From JBDRNO01 sp043811005 (GTDB lineage Bacteria; Bacteroidota; Bacteroidia; NORP154), in contig JBDRNO010000253.1 in assembly GCA_043811005.1 (NCBI GenBank), positions 1-24,996 on the forward strand: a stretch of DNA of 24,996 nt. Reading direction: 5' to 3'. The notes under the pieces were generated by a model. The model saw nothing but the letters and a program-made list of their open reading frames with translations, searched no databases and had not been told where the DNA came from. Shown here piece by piece: positions 1 to 6,740 of the stretch (within the stretch, counting starts at the first letter, position 1; each line of letters opens with the position of its first letter). Made by a program: the position numbers and the translations under genes.

Positions 1-76
1 TGAAATCAACTTCCATAATTAAAATGGTAAAATTGATAAGACGCTCTTCAATATCATATTTTCTGTTTTTATTCAT
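1..76 (-). CDS. Four-helix-bundle protein, N-terminal fragment (partial)
   Basis: An open frame starts at an ATG at 76 on the minus strand and runs off the left edge. The 25 visible residues begin MNKNRKYDIEERLI and continue as an amphipathic helix (NFTILIMEVDF). This resembles the start of the small four-helix-bundle proteins (the TIGR02436 type, first noted in 23S rRNA intervening sequences) that are common as stand-alone genes in Bacteroidota. Their function is unknown. Only the first fifth or so is visible, so the family call rests on the N-terminal pattern alone. The next gene on the same strand, nadE, lies just over 100 bases upstream of it. Confidence 0.5.
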   Translation of the reverse strand, partial: MNKNRKYDIEERLINFTILIMEVDF

Positions 77-182
77 TATTCTATTGTTCTAATGTTCATT
101 ATTCTATATTCAAATCCTAATAAAGCTATATGTTATTGATATTGATTGATTACAATAATAATTGGGGTTTTTGTTACAGTCC

Positions 183-1844
183 CTAAGTAAGATACTTCCC
201 CACAATAGGCATTCTTCTGCCCATACCGAATGCTTTAGGAGATACCCTTAGGATGGGGGGTGACTGGTAGCGCTTGTATTCATTGGTGTTTACAAGTTTC
301 AGCATCCTCCTTACCAAAGGTTCATCAAATCCCATGGCAATAATCTCTTTATGCCCTTTTCTGAGCTCGATGTATTGATAGAGAATTTTATCGAGCATGT
401 CATATTCCGGGAGGTCATCAGCGTCTTTCTGCCCGGGTCTTAACTCAGCGGATGGGGGCTTGGAAATAGTGTTCAGGGGAATAATTTCCTTGTCTTTATT
501 AATGTAATTCGCCAGCTCATACACCTCGGTTTTATAAACGTCACCAAGCACCGATAAACCCCCTGCAAGATCACCATATAATGTGCCGTAACCGACTGCT
601 GCTTCACTTTTGTTGGAGGTGTTTAATAATATGTATCCGAATTTATTTGCCAGCGCCATTAACAGGACAGCCCTTGTTCGTGCCTGGATATTTTCTTCAG
701 TTATATCTGGGGGTTTATCTATGAAGTATGGTTTAAGTGTTTTGCCGAAACTCTCAGCAATGTCTTTAATAGCAATAATATCATAATTACATCCAAGGTT
801 TTTAATTATTTGCTGAGCATCTTTAATAGAATGTCCTGAGGAGAATGGTGATGGCATCAGGACAGCCCTGACATTTTCCTTTCCCAGCGCCCTGGCTGCC
901 AATACGAGAGTAGCAGCAGAGTCAAGTCCTCCGGATAATCCTAAAATTGCTTTTTTAAATCCCAACTTTCCAAAATAATCTTTTATTCCTAAAATCAATG
1001 CATCGTGGATACGTTGAATTTTGTGATTTGGGATTTGTGATTTGAGCTTTATTTGTGATTTGTGATTTGTGATTTGGAATTTTAAAACTTCATTAAGATC
1101 ATAAATCCTAAAATCTTCATTGAAATAATTTAACTGGTCAACAATATTACCTTTATCATCAACCACCATCGAACCACCATCGAATATCAGCTCTGTTTGT
1201 GCTCCAACATGATTTACATAAAATAGCGGCAACTTATATTTTATGACATTCTTTATTAATACATTTTTTCTTATTTCTGTCTTGTCATATGTAAAAGTAG
1301 AAGCGGAGATATTGACAAGAAAGTCCGGTTTTTGAGTTATAAGCTTATCCATTGGGCAAATGGTGTACATCTGCTCATCTGTTACATTCCACAGGTCCTC
1401 ACAAATGGTAATGGCTATTTTATGTCCTTTGTATTCCACTATCTTAAACTCATTACCTGGCTCAAAGTACCTGTACCCGGCAAAGATATCATAAGTTGGC
1501 AGCAGCGCTTTGTGATGAACGGATTTGATCCTGCCATCAGTCAGAAAATAAGCGGAGTTAAACAGATTCTTCCCCTGGGATTTTGGATTAACATAAGGTG
1601 AGCCAATTATTGCAGCAATACCATCACATTCTTTTGCTATGGATTTAATGCCAATAGAGCATTGTTCAATAAAGTCTCTGAATTCTAAAAAGTCCCAGGG
1701 AGGGTATCCGCTTGTGGCGAGTTCGGCAAAAATTATAAGATCGGCATTCTGTTTTTTCGCTTTCGCAATAGTGGCTTTGATCTTTGAAATATTGCTTTCA
1801 AAATTTCCTATATGATAGTTGAGTTGTGCTAAGGCGATTTTCAT
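183..1844 (-). CDS. nadE: Glutamine-dependent NAD+ synthetase
   Basis: This enzyme amidates nicotinic acid adenine dinucleotide to NAD+ using ATP, with ammonia released from glutamine; it is cytosolic. The N-terminal half is a nitrilase-type glutaminase: Glu41 (FAELATSGYPP), a catalytic Lys in HHKALLPTYD and the Cys in ITICEDLW. The C-terminal half is an ATP-pyrophosphatase domain with the P-loop ILGLSGGLDSAAT. I start at the ATG at 1844 (MKIALAQLNYHIG); an upstream GTG at 1856 adds only four residues. The result is 553 residues, normal for the two-domain form. The linker between domains (about residues 256-275) is coded by a low-complexity direct repeat and is rich in N, H, K, S, Q and I. 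It is probably monocistronic or loosely linked to the barrel gene 48 bases upstream. Confidence 0.93.
   Translation of the reverse strand: MKIALAQLNYHIGNFESNISKIKATIAKAKKQNADLIIFAELATSGYPPWDFLEFRDFIEQCSIGIKSIAKECDGIAAIIGSPYVNPKSQGKNLFNSAYFLTDGRIKSVHHKALLPTYDIFAGYRYFEPGNEFKIVEYKGHKIAITICEDLWNVTDEQMYTICPMDKLITQKPDFLVNISASTFTYDKTEIRKNVLIKNVIKYKLPLFYVNHVGAQTELIFDGGSMVVDDKGNIVDQLNYFNEDFRIYDLNEVLKFQITNHKSQIKLKSQIPNHKIQRIHDALILGIKDYFGKLGFKKAILGLSGGLDSAATLVLAARALGKENVRAVLMPSPFSSGHSIKDAQQIIKNLGCNYDIIAIKDIAESFGKTLKPYFIDKPPDITEENIQARTRAVLLMALANKFGYILLNTSNKSEAAVGYGTLYGDLAGGLSVLGDVYKTEVYELANYINKDKEIIPLNTISKPPSAELRPGQKDADDLPEYDMLDKILYQYIELRKGHKEIIAMGFDEPLVRRMLKLVNTNEYKRYQSPPILRVSPKAFGMGRRMPIVGKYLT
1021..1078. 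repeat. TTTGTGATTTG-type direct repeat inside nadE
   Basis: Five or more degenerate copies of a 7-base unit (TTTGTGA/TTTGGGA) run head to tail, interrupted by GAGCTTTA. On the nadE strand they encode a run containing ITNHKSQI and SQIPNHKIQ, placed exactly between the glutaminase and synthetase domains. The bases are seen directly. That it is a repeat expansion into a tolerant linker is inference. Confidence 0.7.
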
Positions 1845-1892
1845 TTTAAAAAGCACACATGAGGTCAGTGCTATACACTTAAGCTTTGCTTT

Positions 1893-2585
1893 TTAGAACA
1901 TTACACCCACTCGAAGGGCAAGTGACTTTAAAACTACTTTTTCATCATCTTTGGTTACATCTAAAAATCCATTATTATATAAAAGGGCTACAAGGAGAAA
2001 AGTGTCTCCACCTAATGAATATTGCATGCCTGCCCCTATCGTTAATGCTAAATTTATAAATCTGACTTCTTTTGATATGTCATCACCATCAATAGGTCCT
2101 TCGGTTGTATTAATGTTTGAGGTAGCTGTTCCTTTTGCACTAATTCTAAATTGAGAAGACAAACCAAATTGCCCGAAATAAGTGATGTAGCCGATTTCGT
2201 TTGTTTTTAGCTTTAGTGTTAAGGGAAATTCAAGATAACCTAATTTATATGTAACCGAATTGCCTCCCGGTATGGAGTCTTGAATTCCCGCACGTTCAAA
2301 AGGGATGGTATCATTGTATTGTATTTTACTATTACTATTCAATACTGAAAGACCCGTTGAAAAGGAGTAATTATCATGAAAATTGAAGTCTAAAATCAAA
2401 CCATAGCCGAATCCTAATTTCACGCCTTTATTCTCAATAGTTTTCACGTCCGGCTTCATCCAGGAGATCATAGGACTTCCTTGCAAGCCAAAACTTACTT
2501 TTTTTTGAGCGTAGCAATCATGAGCTACAATGCCAAATGCTAAAAACAAAATTATTCCAAATGTTTTTTTATAAATTGTTTTCAT
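1893..2585 (-). CDS. Outer-membrane beta-barrel protein (PF13568 / PorT-like)
   Basis: The 230-residue protein begins with a Sec signal peptide (MKTIYKKTFGIILFLAFGIVA) and a likely cleavage after CYAQ, the usual Bacteroidota site. The mature part alternates polar and hydrophobic residues in strands, with aromatic girdle residues and a terminal Phe (ALRVGVMF), as expected of a small outer-membrane barrel. The phrase YLEFPLTLKLKTNEIGYITYFGQFG is typical of the Bacteroidota outer-membrane beta-barrel family that includes PorT of the type IX secretion system. Its exact role cannot be told from sequence; a gldB-like gene is its divergent neighbour, which would suit a gliding/secretion link but does not prove one. 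Confidence 0.75.
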   Translation of the reverse strand: MKTIYKKTFGIILFLAFGIVAHDCYAQKKVSFGLQGSPMISWMKPDVKTIENKGVKLGFGYGLILDFNFHDNYSFSTGLSVLNSNSKIQYNDTIPFERAGIQDSIPGGNSVTYKLGYLEFPLTLKLKTNEIGYITYFGQFGLSSQFRISAKGTATSNINTTEGPIDGDDISKEVRFINLALTIGAGMQYSLGGDTFLLVALLYNNGFLDVTKDDEKVVLKSLALRVGVMF

Positions 2586-2589
2586 ATTT

Positions 2590-2623
2590 TTGAGGATTTT
2601 AACCTCAACCGGAAAGATTGAGG
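2590..2623 (-). promoter_or_regulatory. Alternative hairpins in the barrel-gene leader
   Basis: On the plus strand TTGAGG (2590-2595), CCTCAA (2603-2608) and TTGAGG (2618-2623) follow one another, ending five bases from the start codon at 2585. In the minus-strand mRNA the middle element can pair with either neighbour, giving two mutually exclusive stems right before the AUG. The complementarity is visible; a regulatory role is a guess. Confidence 0.35.
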
Positions 2624-2687
2624 AGGGTTATTTAAACTGCAATATTAAGAACTTAATTTCATAAATTTATTAAAAAAATTAAAATGT

Positions 2688-2765
2688 TTCTCGCAAAGCT
2701 CGCTAAGATCGCAAAGACCTCTATTATGCATATTTAAAAAATTATGACTGCGTTCTTTGCACGCT
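2688..2765. repeat. CGCAAAG-type dispersed repeat, imperfect inverted
   Basis: The segment TTTCTCGCAAAGCTCGCTAAG with GATCGCAAAGAC on the left is answered on the right by GCGTTCTTTGCACGCTTTG, an imperfect inverted repeat around an AT-rich centre. A related piece (GCTTTGCGAGA) lies at about 4015-4025, after gldB. With the palindrome at 2769 and AT-rich sequence, it fills the 238-base gap between the divergent barrel and gldB genes. I see no clear promoter there. Confidence 0.6.
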
Positions 2766-2768
2766 TTG

Positions 2769-2784
2769 TCCGCCAGCTGGCGGA
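2769..2784. repeat. 16-bp palindrome TCCGCCAGCTGGCGGA, copy 1
   Basis: A perfect 16-bp palindrome upstream of gldB. Five more copies or variants occur in this window (3997, 5663, 6699, 16823, 19967). It is followed by ATATTAAAATTCCGA-like sequence that also follows the copy before ftsA. Confidence 0.9.
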
Positions 2785-2823
2785 AGAGATTAAATATTAA
2801 AATTCCGATACAATAAATTATTA

Positions 2824-3948
2824 TTGAAAAAGACTATGTTAAATAAAATTGTTTTTTTAAAATTTCTTTACACCAAAAATGTCTGTAAAAGATTTTCCCT
2901 TATACCTTTATACCTTAATATCCTTTTAACCGGATTATTGTTCTCCTGTAGTCCGGGCAGATTGGATATTGATGTTTCTGATATTGATGTTGAAATACAA
3001 ATTAAGAGGTTTGAAAAGGACTTGTTTGAGTTAAATCCTGATAGTGTATTGGCCAGAATATCCTTTTTTGAAAAGAAATATGGCTTGTTTTATGAACTGT
3101 TCAATACAAGGATCATTAATATCGGAGGGGTTGATCACCCGTCTTATGGTTATAACCTAAAAAATTTCATTACTGACCCTGATATGAGAAGTGTTAATGA
3201 AGAATGCATTAATCAGTATAATGATCTGGAAAATTTATCGGATGACCTTTCCCAGGCATTTAAACATTATAGATATTATTTCCCTGAAAAACCTGTTCCT
3301 GAAATTATTACATTCATATCGGGATTTAATTATTCTATTATTACTGCTGATAGTATTTTAGGGATTGGACTGGATATGTATCTGGGGCAGGGTTATAAGT
3401 TTTATTCTATGTTACAGCTTCCAAAGTACAAAACACAAAACATGAACAAGGAAAAAATAGTTACTGATTGCATGAGAGGTTGGGCAATGAGTGAATTTGA
3501 GGAGGGAGATCCCCTGTCTGCCGGAGTGCAGAGCCCCCCTTCATGGCAGACAGAGCAAAAAGACCTTTTAAGCCAGATGATCTATCAGGGCAAAATTTTG
3601 TATTTCGTAGATGCCATGTTGCCGTTGGTTGTAGATTCACTGAAAATTGGATATACTTCTCAACAAATAAAATGGTGTGGGAATAATGAGTCAAATATTT
3701 GGACGTTTTTTATAGATAAAAAATTACTGTATTCAACGGACCATACAGAGAACATTAAATATATAGGTGAAGGCCCGTTTACCCAGAGTTTTCCCGATGG
3801 TTCTCCTGCGAGGATCGGGCAGTGGATGGGATGGCAGATAATAAGAGCATATATGGAAAACAATCCCGATGTTTCGCTAAAAGAATTAATGTATAATTAT
3901 AACGCTCAAAAGATATTAACAAAGTCGAAGTATAAACCCCCACGTTAA
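2824..3948 (+). CDS. gldB: GldB-like gliding-motility lipoprotein
   Basis: GldB is a Bacteroidota lipoprotein required for gliding in flavobacteria, where it is linked to the T9SS/gliding machinery; homologues also occur in non-gliders. The protein has a basic N-terminus, a hydrophobic stretch and a lipobox LLFSC with Cys42, so it should be lipidated. Downstream, IQIKRFEKDLFELN, CMRGWAMSEF and KDLLSQMIYQGKILYFVDAMLP are family-like phrases. The start is a TTG at 2824 giving MKKT; the first ATG is at 2836, and either leaves the lipobox intact. Residues around 230-244 (DPLSAGVQSPPSWQT) are coded by a palindromic insert and break the usual run from the SEF motif to KDLLSQ. The segment between the N-terminus and lipobox (KNVCKRFSLIPLYLN) is also unusually long. 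No gldC is adjacent. Confidence 0.75.
   Translation: MKKTMLNKIVFLKFLYTKNVCKRFSLIPLYLNILLTGLLFSCSPGRLDIDVSDIDVEIQIKRFEKDLFELNPDSVLARISFFEKKYGLFYELFNTRIINIGGVDHPSYGYNLKNFITDPDMRSVNEECINQYNDLENLSDDLSQAFKHYRYYFPEKPVPEIITFISGFNYSIITADSILGIGLDMYLGQGYKFYSMLQLPKYKTQNMNKEKIVTDCMRGWAMSEFEEGDPLSAGVQSPPSWQTEQKDLLSQMIYQGKILYFVDAMLPLVVDSLKIGYTSQQIKWCGNNESNIWTFFIDKKLLYSTDHTENIKYIGEGPFTQSFPDGSPARIGQWMGWQIIRAYMENNPDVSLKELMYNYNAQKILTKSKYKPPR
3514..3553. repeat. Palindromic insert within gldB
   Basis: Perfect 9-bp arms CTGTCTGCC (3514-3522) and GGCAGACAG (3545-3553) enclose a 22-base loop that contains CAGAGCCCCCCT (3529-3540). The same 12-mer occurs in the mraZ control region at 5878-5889. The element is read in frame through gldB and is GC-rich compared with its surroundings. 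Confidence 0.7.
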
Positions 3949-3950
3949 AG

Positions 3951-3976
3951 AACATAACTTTGTAAATTGATTAAAA
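3951..3976 (+). repeat. ACTTNGTAAATTGATTAAAA repeat, copy 1
   Basis: A 26-base unit just after the gldB stop, matching 25/26 positions at 17383-17408 and 23/26 at 21292-21317. All three are at or just after a gene's stop codon on the same strand. The remaining gldB-engB gap holds a palindrome variant (3997) and AT-rich sequence. Confidence 0.75.
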
Positions 3977-3996
3977 AGAATTTCTTAAAAATTTTG

Positions 3997-4012
3997 TCCG
4001 CCAGCTGGAGGA
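3997..4012. repeat. 16-bp palindrome, copy 2 (one mismatch)
   Basis: TCCGCCAGCTGGAGGA, one base off the perfect palindrome, between the convergent genes gldB and engB. It could act as a weak transcription stop but has no adjacent T-run. Confidence 0.75.
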
Positions 4013-4073
4013 TGCTTTGCGAGAGATATTCTATGATATGATTGATTGAATAAGAATTTAATGATAATTAATA

Positions 4074-4715
4074 TTATTTATGCAATTTAGTAGTAGTTAC
4101 ATAAATTTTATTGTTTTTTTCGATAAAGTCCAATATCTCATTCTTCCCCAATCCTGTTTTGGCAGATGTCAGAAAAATTTGAGGTAGCTCTTCCCACGTC
4201 TTTAGCATATTTTTTTTATAGGCAGTGAGATTTTTATTTAATTCTCCTTTCTGTGGTTTATCGGTTTTAGTGAAAAAGATTACAAAAGAAATGCGGTTTA
4301 TTCCCAACCATTCCATGAGTTCCATATCTGACTTTTGAGGATTGAGACGCGAGTCAACTAAAACAAATAAGCACAGGAGATTTTTCCGGTTAAGAATATA
4401 GTTGGTTGTCATTTTTTCCCGTTCCGCCCTCTCTTTTTTTGAAGCTTTTGCATATCCGTAGCCCGGAAGGTCTGCGATATACCAGGCAAACCTGGATTTG
4501 CGGGAAACTTCATTTATAAGAAAATGATTTATCAATTGTGTTTTTCCCGGTGTTGACGAGGTTTTAGCGAGATTTTTTCTTCCTGTCAGCATGTTTATTA
4601 AGGAAGATTTCCCGACATTAGACCTGCCGATAAAAGCATATTCGGGGAATTGGGGTATAGGGCATTTTTTTAAATCAGGAGAGCTTAAAATGAATGTAGC
4701 GTTTTTAATAATCAC
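4074..4715 (-). CDS. engB: Ribosome biogenesis GTP-binding protein EngB/YsxC
   Basis: A TrmE-Era-EngA-EngB-Septin-type GTPase needed for late large-subunit ribosome assembly. It shows G1 GRSNVGKSS at residues 30-38, the G2 threonine region SSTPGKTQ, G3 DLPG at 82-85 (followed by YGYAKA, typical of EngB), G4 TKTD at 149-152 and G5 TSAKTGLG. The length of 213 residues is normal. The start is GTG at 4715, because no in-frame ATG lies nearby and the conserved motif II-KNATF/PQFPEYAFIGRSN needs this N-terminus. It is downstream of, and codirectional with, the alpha/beta hydrolase gene, separated by 83 bases. Confidence 0.95.
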   Translation of the reverse strand: MIIKNATFILSSPDLKKCPIPQFPEYAFIGRSNVGKSSLINMLTGRKNLAKTSSTPGKTQLINHFLINEVSRKSRFAWYIADLPGYGYAKASKKERAEREKMTTNYILNRKNLLCLFVLVDSRLNPQKSDMELMEWLGINRISFVIFFTKTDKPQKGELNKNLTAYKKNMLKTWEELPQIFLTSAKTGLGKNEILDFIEKNNKIYVTTTKLHK

Positions 4716-4798
4716 TATGGTTGCAGATTAATTATTACTTAATAATTAAAAGAAAATGATATTTTGGGTTTGATTGTTGCCTTGAGCAGTGATAGAAA

Positions 4799-5581
4799 TT
4801 AAATACTTCCAAATAACTTTCCCAGCCACTTGTCAAGTATAGCGTTAAACTCATCGGGCAGTTCCATCATTGGGGCATGACCGCATTTATCTAACCAAAA
4901 TAGATCAGCATTGGGTAACAGGGATTTGAATTCTTCGGCTACTTTTGGAGGGGTAATTTTGTCATCCCTTCCCCAGATAAGACAGGCGGGTACTTGAATG
5001 TTCGGAAGTTCATCAGCCATGTTGTGCCTGATAGCAGACTTTGCAAATGCCAGGGTTCTTATTAATTTATGCCTGTCATTAACAATTTCAAAACATTCAT
5101 CAACCAAAGAATCTGTTGCATGTTTTGGATCATAAAAAGTAATTTTGATTTTTTCCTTTAAATAATTCTTGTCTCCTTTTCTGGGATATCCATCTCCAAA
5201 TGTGTTTTCGTATAAGCCGGAACTCCCTGTAAGTACAATGGAATGAATATTTTCAGGATGCTTTGAAGTGTAAACCAGAACAACATGCCCACCCAAGGAA
5301 TTTCCTAATAGTATGATATTGTGATAGTTTTTAAATTTAATAAAGTCGTGAACGAAATTGGACAGATTTGCAATATCTGTATTGAATACAGGAAGCGAAA
5401 AAATGGGTAAGAGAGGTACTATTACCTTGTACTTTTTTGAAAAATGCTTTATCACACCCTTAAAATTGCTTAAAGCACCAAACAAGCCATGTAAAAGAAG
5501 CAAAACAGTACCATCACCCTCTTCAATGTATTGGTAGTCCCCGTCTTGTTTTATTTCGTAATCTATTTTTCCGTAATTCAT
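4799..5581 (-). CDS. Alpha/beta-fold hydrolase
   Basis: A 260-residue single-domain alpha/beta hydrolase without a signal peptide, so probably cytosolic. The oxyanion-hole motif HGLFGA is at 31-36, the nucleophile elbow is GNSLGGH with Ser95, the acid is Asp208 in WGRDDKITPP and the catalytic His236 is in KCGHAPMMELP. The pattern is that of the MhpC/proline-iminopeptidase-like esterases. The substrate cannot be deduced. A hydrolase of this type next to engB and upstream of mraZ is a familiar Bacteroidota arrangement, which suggests conserved synteny rather than a specific function. Confidence 0.85.
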   Translation of the reverse strand: MNYGKIDYEIKQDGDYQYIEEGDGTVLLLLHGLFGALSNFKGVIKHFSKKYKVIVPLLPIFSLPVFNTDIANLSNFVHDFIKFKNYHNIILLGNSLGGHVVLVYTSKHPENIHSIVLTGSSGLYENTFGDGYPRKGDKNYLKEKIKITFYDPKHATDSLVDECFEIVNDRHKLIRTLAFAKSAIRHNMADELPNIQVPACLIWGRDDKITPPKVAEEFKSLLPNADLFWLDKCGHAPMMELPDEFNAILDKWLGKLFGSI

Positions 5582-5662
5582 ATGATTAGAAAATAACTTC
5601 GTAAGTTACCAAAAATAAATTCTAAAATAAATTTTTAAAAAATATTGTTAAACATAGGCTGA

Positions 5663-5677
5663 TCCGCATATGGCGGA
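5663..5677. repeat. Degenerate palindrome TCCGCATATGGCGGA
   Basis: A 15-base variant of the TCCGCC...GGCGGA palindrome with a CATATG centre and one lost base. Confidence 0.5.
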
Positions 5678-5932
5678 AAATTTCTATACTGAAAATTATT
5701 GGTTTTCAAAAGTACGTTTTTTTATTGATTTTATAAAATTAGAAGAATAAAAATTTATTTTGTTTTAATAAAAGATATGTATTTAAAAATAAAATGAGCT
5801 GTTAAACATTAATTTATAAAAAAAATTTTTTCGCTTCCGTTTTGCTTTAACTCCTGAATCCCTTTCGACACAAGACACAGAGCCCCCCTCCCCACTGCAA
5901 GAGATCACACCAAAAAAAAAGTTTTCAACAAT

Positions 5933-5958
5933 GTGGTAAAAGGTGGTAGAATGTGGGA
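5933..5958 (+). promoter_or_regulatory. MraZ operator: three TGGKA repeats with 10-bp period
   Basis: GTGG begins at 5933, 5943 and 5953, giving TGGTA-N5-TGGTA-N5-TGGGA. MraZ of E. coli is known to bind direct TGGGN repeats separated by 5 bases upstream of its own gene, so spacing and core both fit. The site is about 190 bases before the mraZ start. By analogy MraZ should repress or tune the dcw operon here. Confidence 0.75.
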
Positions 5959-6020
5959 AAAGTTTATTTATATTTACCCCGTTAAATTTTTTCAAAGAAT
6001 TCCCTTTGAAAAAAACCGCC

Positions 6021-6137
6021 TTTAGCGGGAAATAAATTTCACTGAATTTGATACAAGTTGTCAACTGTCAACTTGTCTATTAACATCAACAAAATTATCG
6101 ACAACTTATTGGTCTTAATGAAATTTTAAGTGCCTAA
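6021..6137 (+). repeat. Direct repeat copy A, upstream of mraZ
   Basis: Three blocks, 6021-6052, 6079-6100 and 6118-6137, match blocks before rsmH at 29/32, 21/22 and 18/20 positions. The two copies differ mainly by insertions: here the blocks are split by the sequence carrying the 6053-6076 inverted repeat. Confidence 0.85.
6053..6076. repeat. Inverted repeat ACAAGTTG...CAACTTGT
   Basis: Perfect 8-bp arms around an 8-base spacer (TCAACTGT). It interrupts direct repeat A and is missing from copy B, so it looks like a later insertion. Confidence 0.65.
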
Positions 6138-6149
6138 TAAATTTTATAC

Positions 6150-6620
6150 ATGTCAAACTTTATTGGAGAATTCGAATGCAGGGTAGATGACAAAAGCAGG
6201 ATAATGCTTCCTGCAGGGCTTAAAAAACAACTCGACCCAGCAGCACAAGAGAAGTTTGTAGTAAACCGGGGATTTGGTAAATACCTTGTTCTCTATCCTA
6301 TGAATGAATGGGAAAAAATAAGCAAACAGTTGGCTAAGCTCAACATGTTTGTTCAGAAGAACCGTGATTTTGTAAGGTATTTTCAGCGAGGGGCTACTGA
6401 ACTGGTACTGGATGGAACGGGAAGATTGTTATTGCCTAAACGGCTGCTAGCTTATGCATCTATCAAAAAAGAAGTGGTTTTTTCAAGTACACCTAATGGT
6501 ATAGAAGTTTGGGCTAAAGATCTTTACGAAGGATTCTTCAAGGAAGAGCCCGAAGATTATGCAACTCTTGCAGAGGAAGTGATGGGGAAAATAAATGATG
6601 AAGATAAGGAGATAACTTAA
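6150..6620 (+). CDS. mraZ: Transcriptional regulator MraZ
   Basis: First gene of the dcw cluster and its known DNA-binding regulator, a ring-forming protein with two SpoVT-AbrB-like domains. Both domains show the signature D-x3-R followed by L-P: DDKSRIMLPAGL near the N-terminus and DGTGRLLLPKRL near residues 89-100. The length of 156 residues is normal. The start is fixed by the canonical MSNFIGEFECRVDDKSR. A matching operator of three phased repeats lies upstream at 5933-5958, supporting autoregulation. The gene is bracketed by direct repeats A and B, so the leader of rsmH is a partial copy of the leader of mraZ. Confidence 0.95.
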   Translation: MSNFIGEFECRVDDKSRIMLPAGLKKQLDPAAQEKFVVNRGFGKYLVLYPMNEWEKISKQLAKLNMFVQKNRDFVRYFQRGATELVLDGTGRLLLPKRLLAYASIKKEVVFSSTPNGIEVWAKDLYEGFFKEEPEDYATLAEEVMGKINDEDKEIT

Positions 6621-6635
6621 TAAATAAAAATCGCT

Positions 6636-6733
6636 TTTAGTGGGAAATAAATTTCACTAAACTTGATAATTAGCATCAACAAAATTATCGTTAACATGTC
6701 CGCCAGCTGGCGGATGAAATTTTAAAAGCCTAA
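6636..6733 (+). repeat. Direct repeat copy B, upstream of rsmH
   Basis: Blocks 6636-6667, 6669-6690 and 6714-6733 match copy A before mraZ. Between the second and third block this copy carries the 16-bp palindrome where copy A has unrelated sequence. Confidence 0.85.
6699..6714. repeat. 16-bp palindrome TCCGCCAGCTGGCGGA, copy 3
   Basis: A perfect copy inside direct repeat B, 27 bases before the rsmH start. The A/B comparison acts as a before-and-after picture of an insertion. Confidence 0.9.
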
Positions 6734-6740
6734 GTATTTA

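Larger units (their letters stand above)
5582..6149. other. Control region between the hydrolase gene and mraZ
   Basis: A 568-base gap. From left to right it holds AT-rich sequence, a degenerate palindrome (5663-5677), an AT-rich stretch to about 5820, a GC-richer patch with CAGAGCCCCCCT (5878-5889), the three-repeat MraZ operator (5933-5958), the first copy of a direct repeat that recurs before rsmH (6021-6137), and an 8-bp inverted repeat (6053-6076). Open frames crossing it on the minus strand look like no protein. The operon promoter should lie here; TATATTTA just after the operator is a weak match to the Bacteroidota -7 element. Confidence 0.6.

Noticed and set aside
5783..6064. Minus-strand open frame before mraZ
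   Set aside because: Low-complexity residues, no family resemblance, and it overlaps the MraZ operator and direct repeat.
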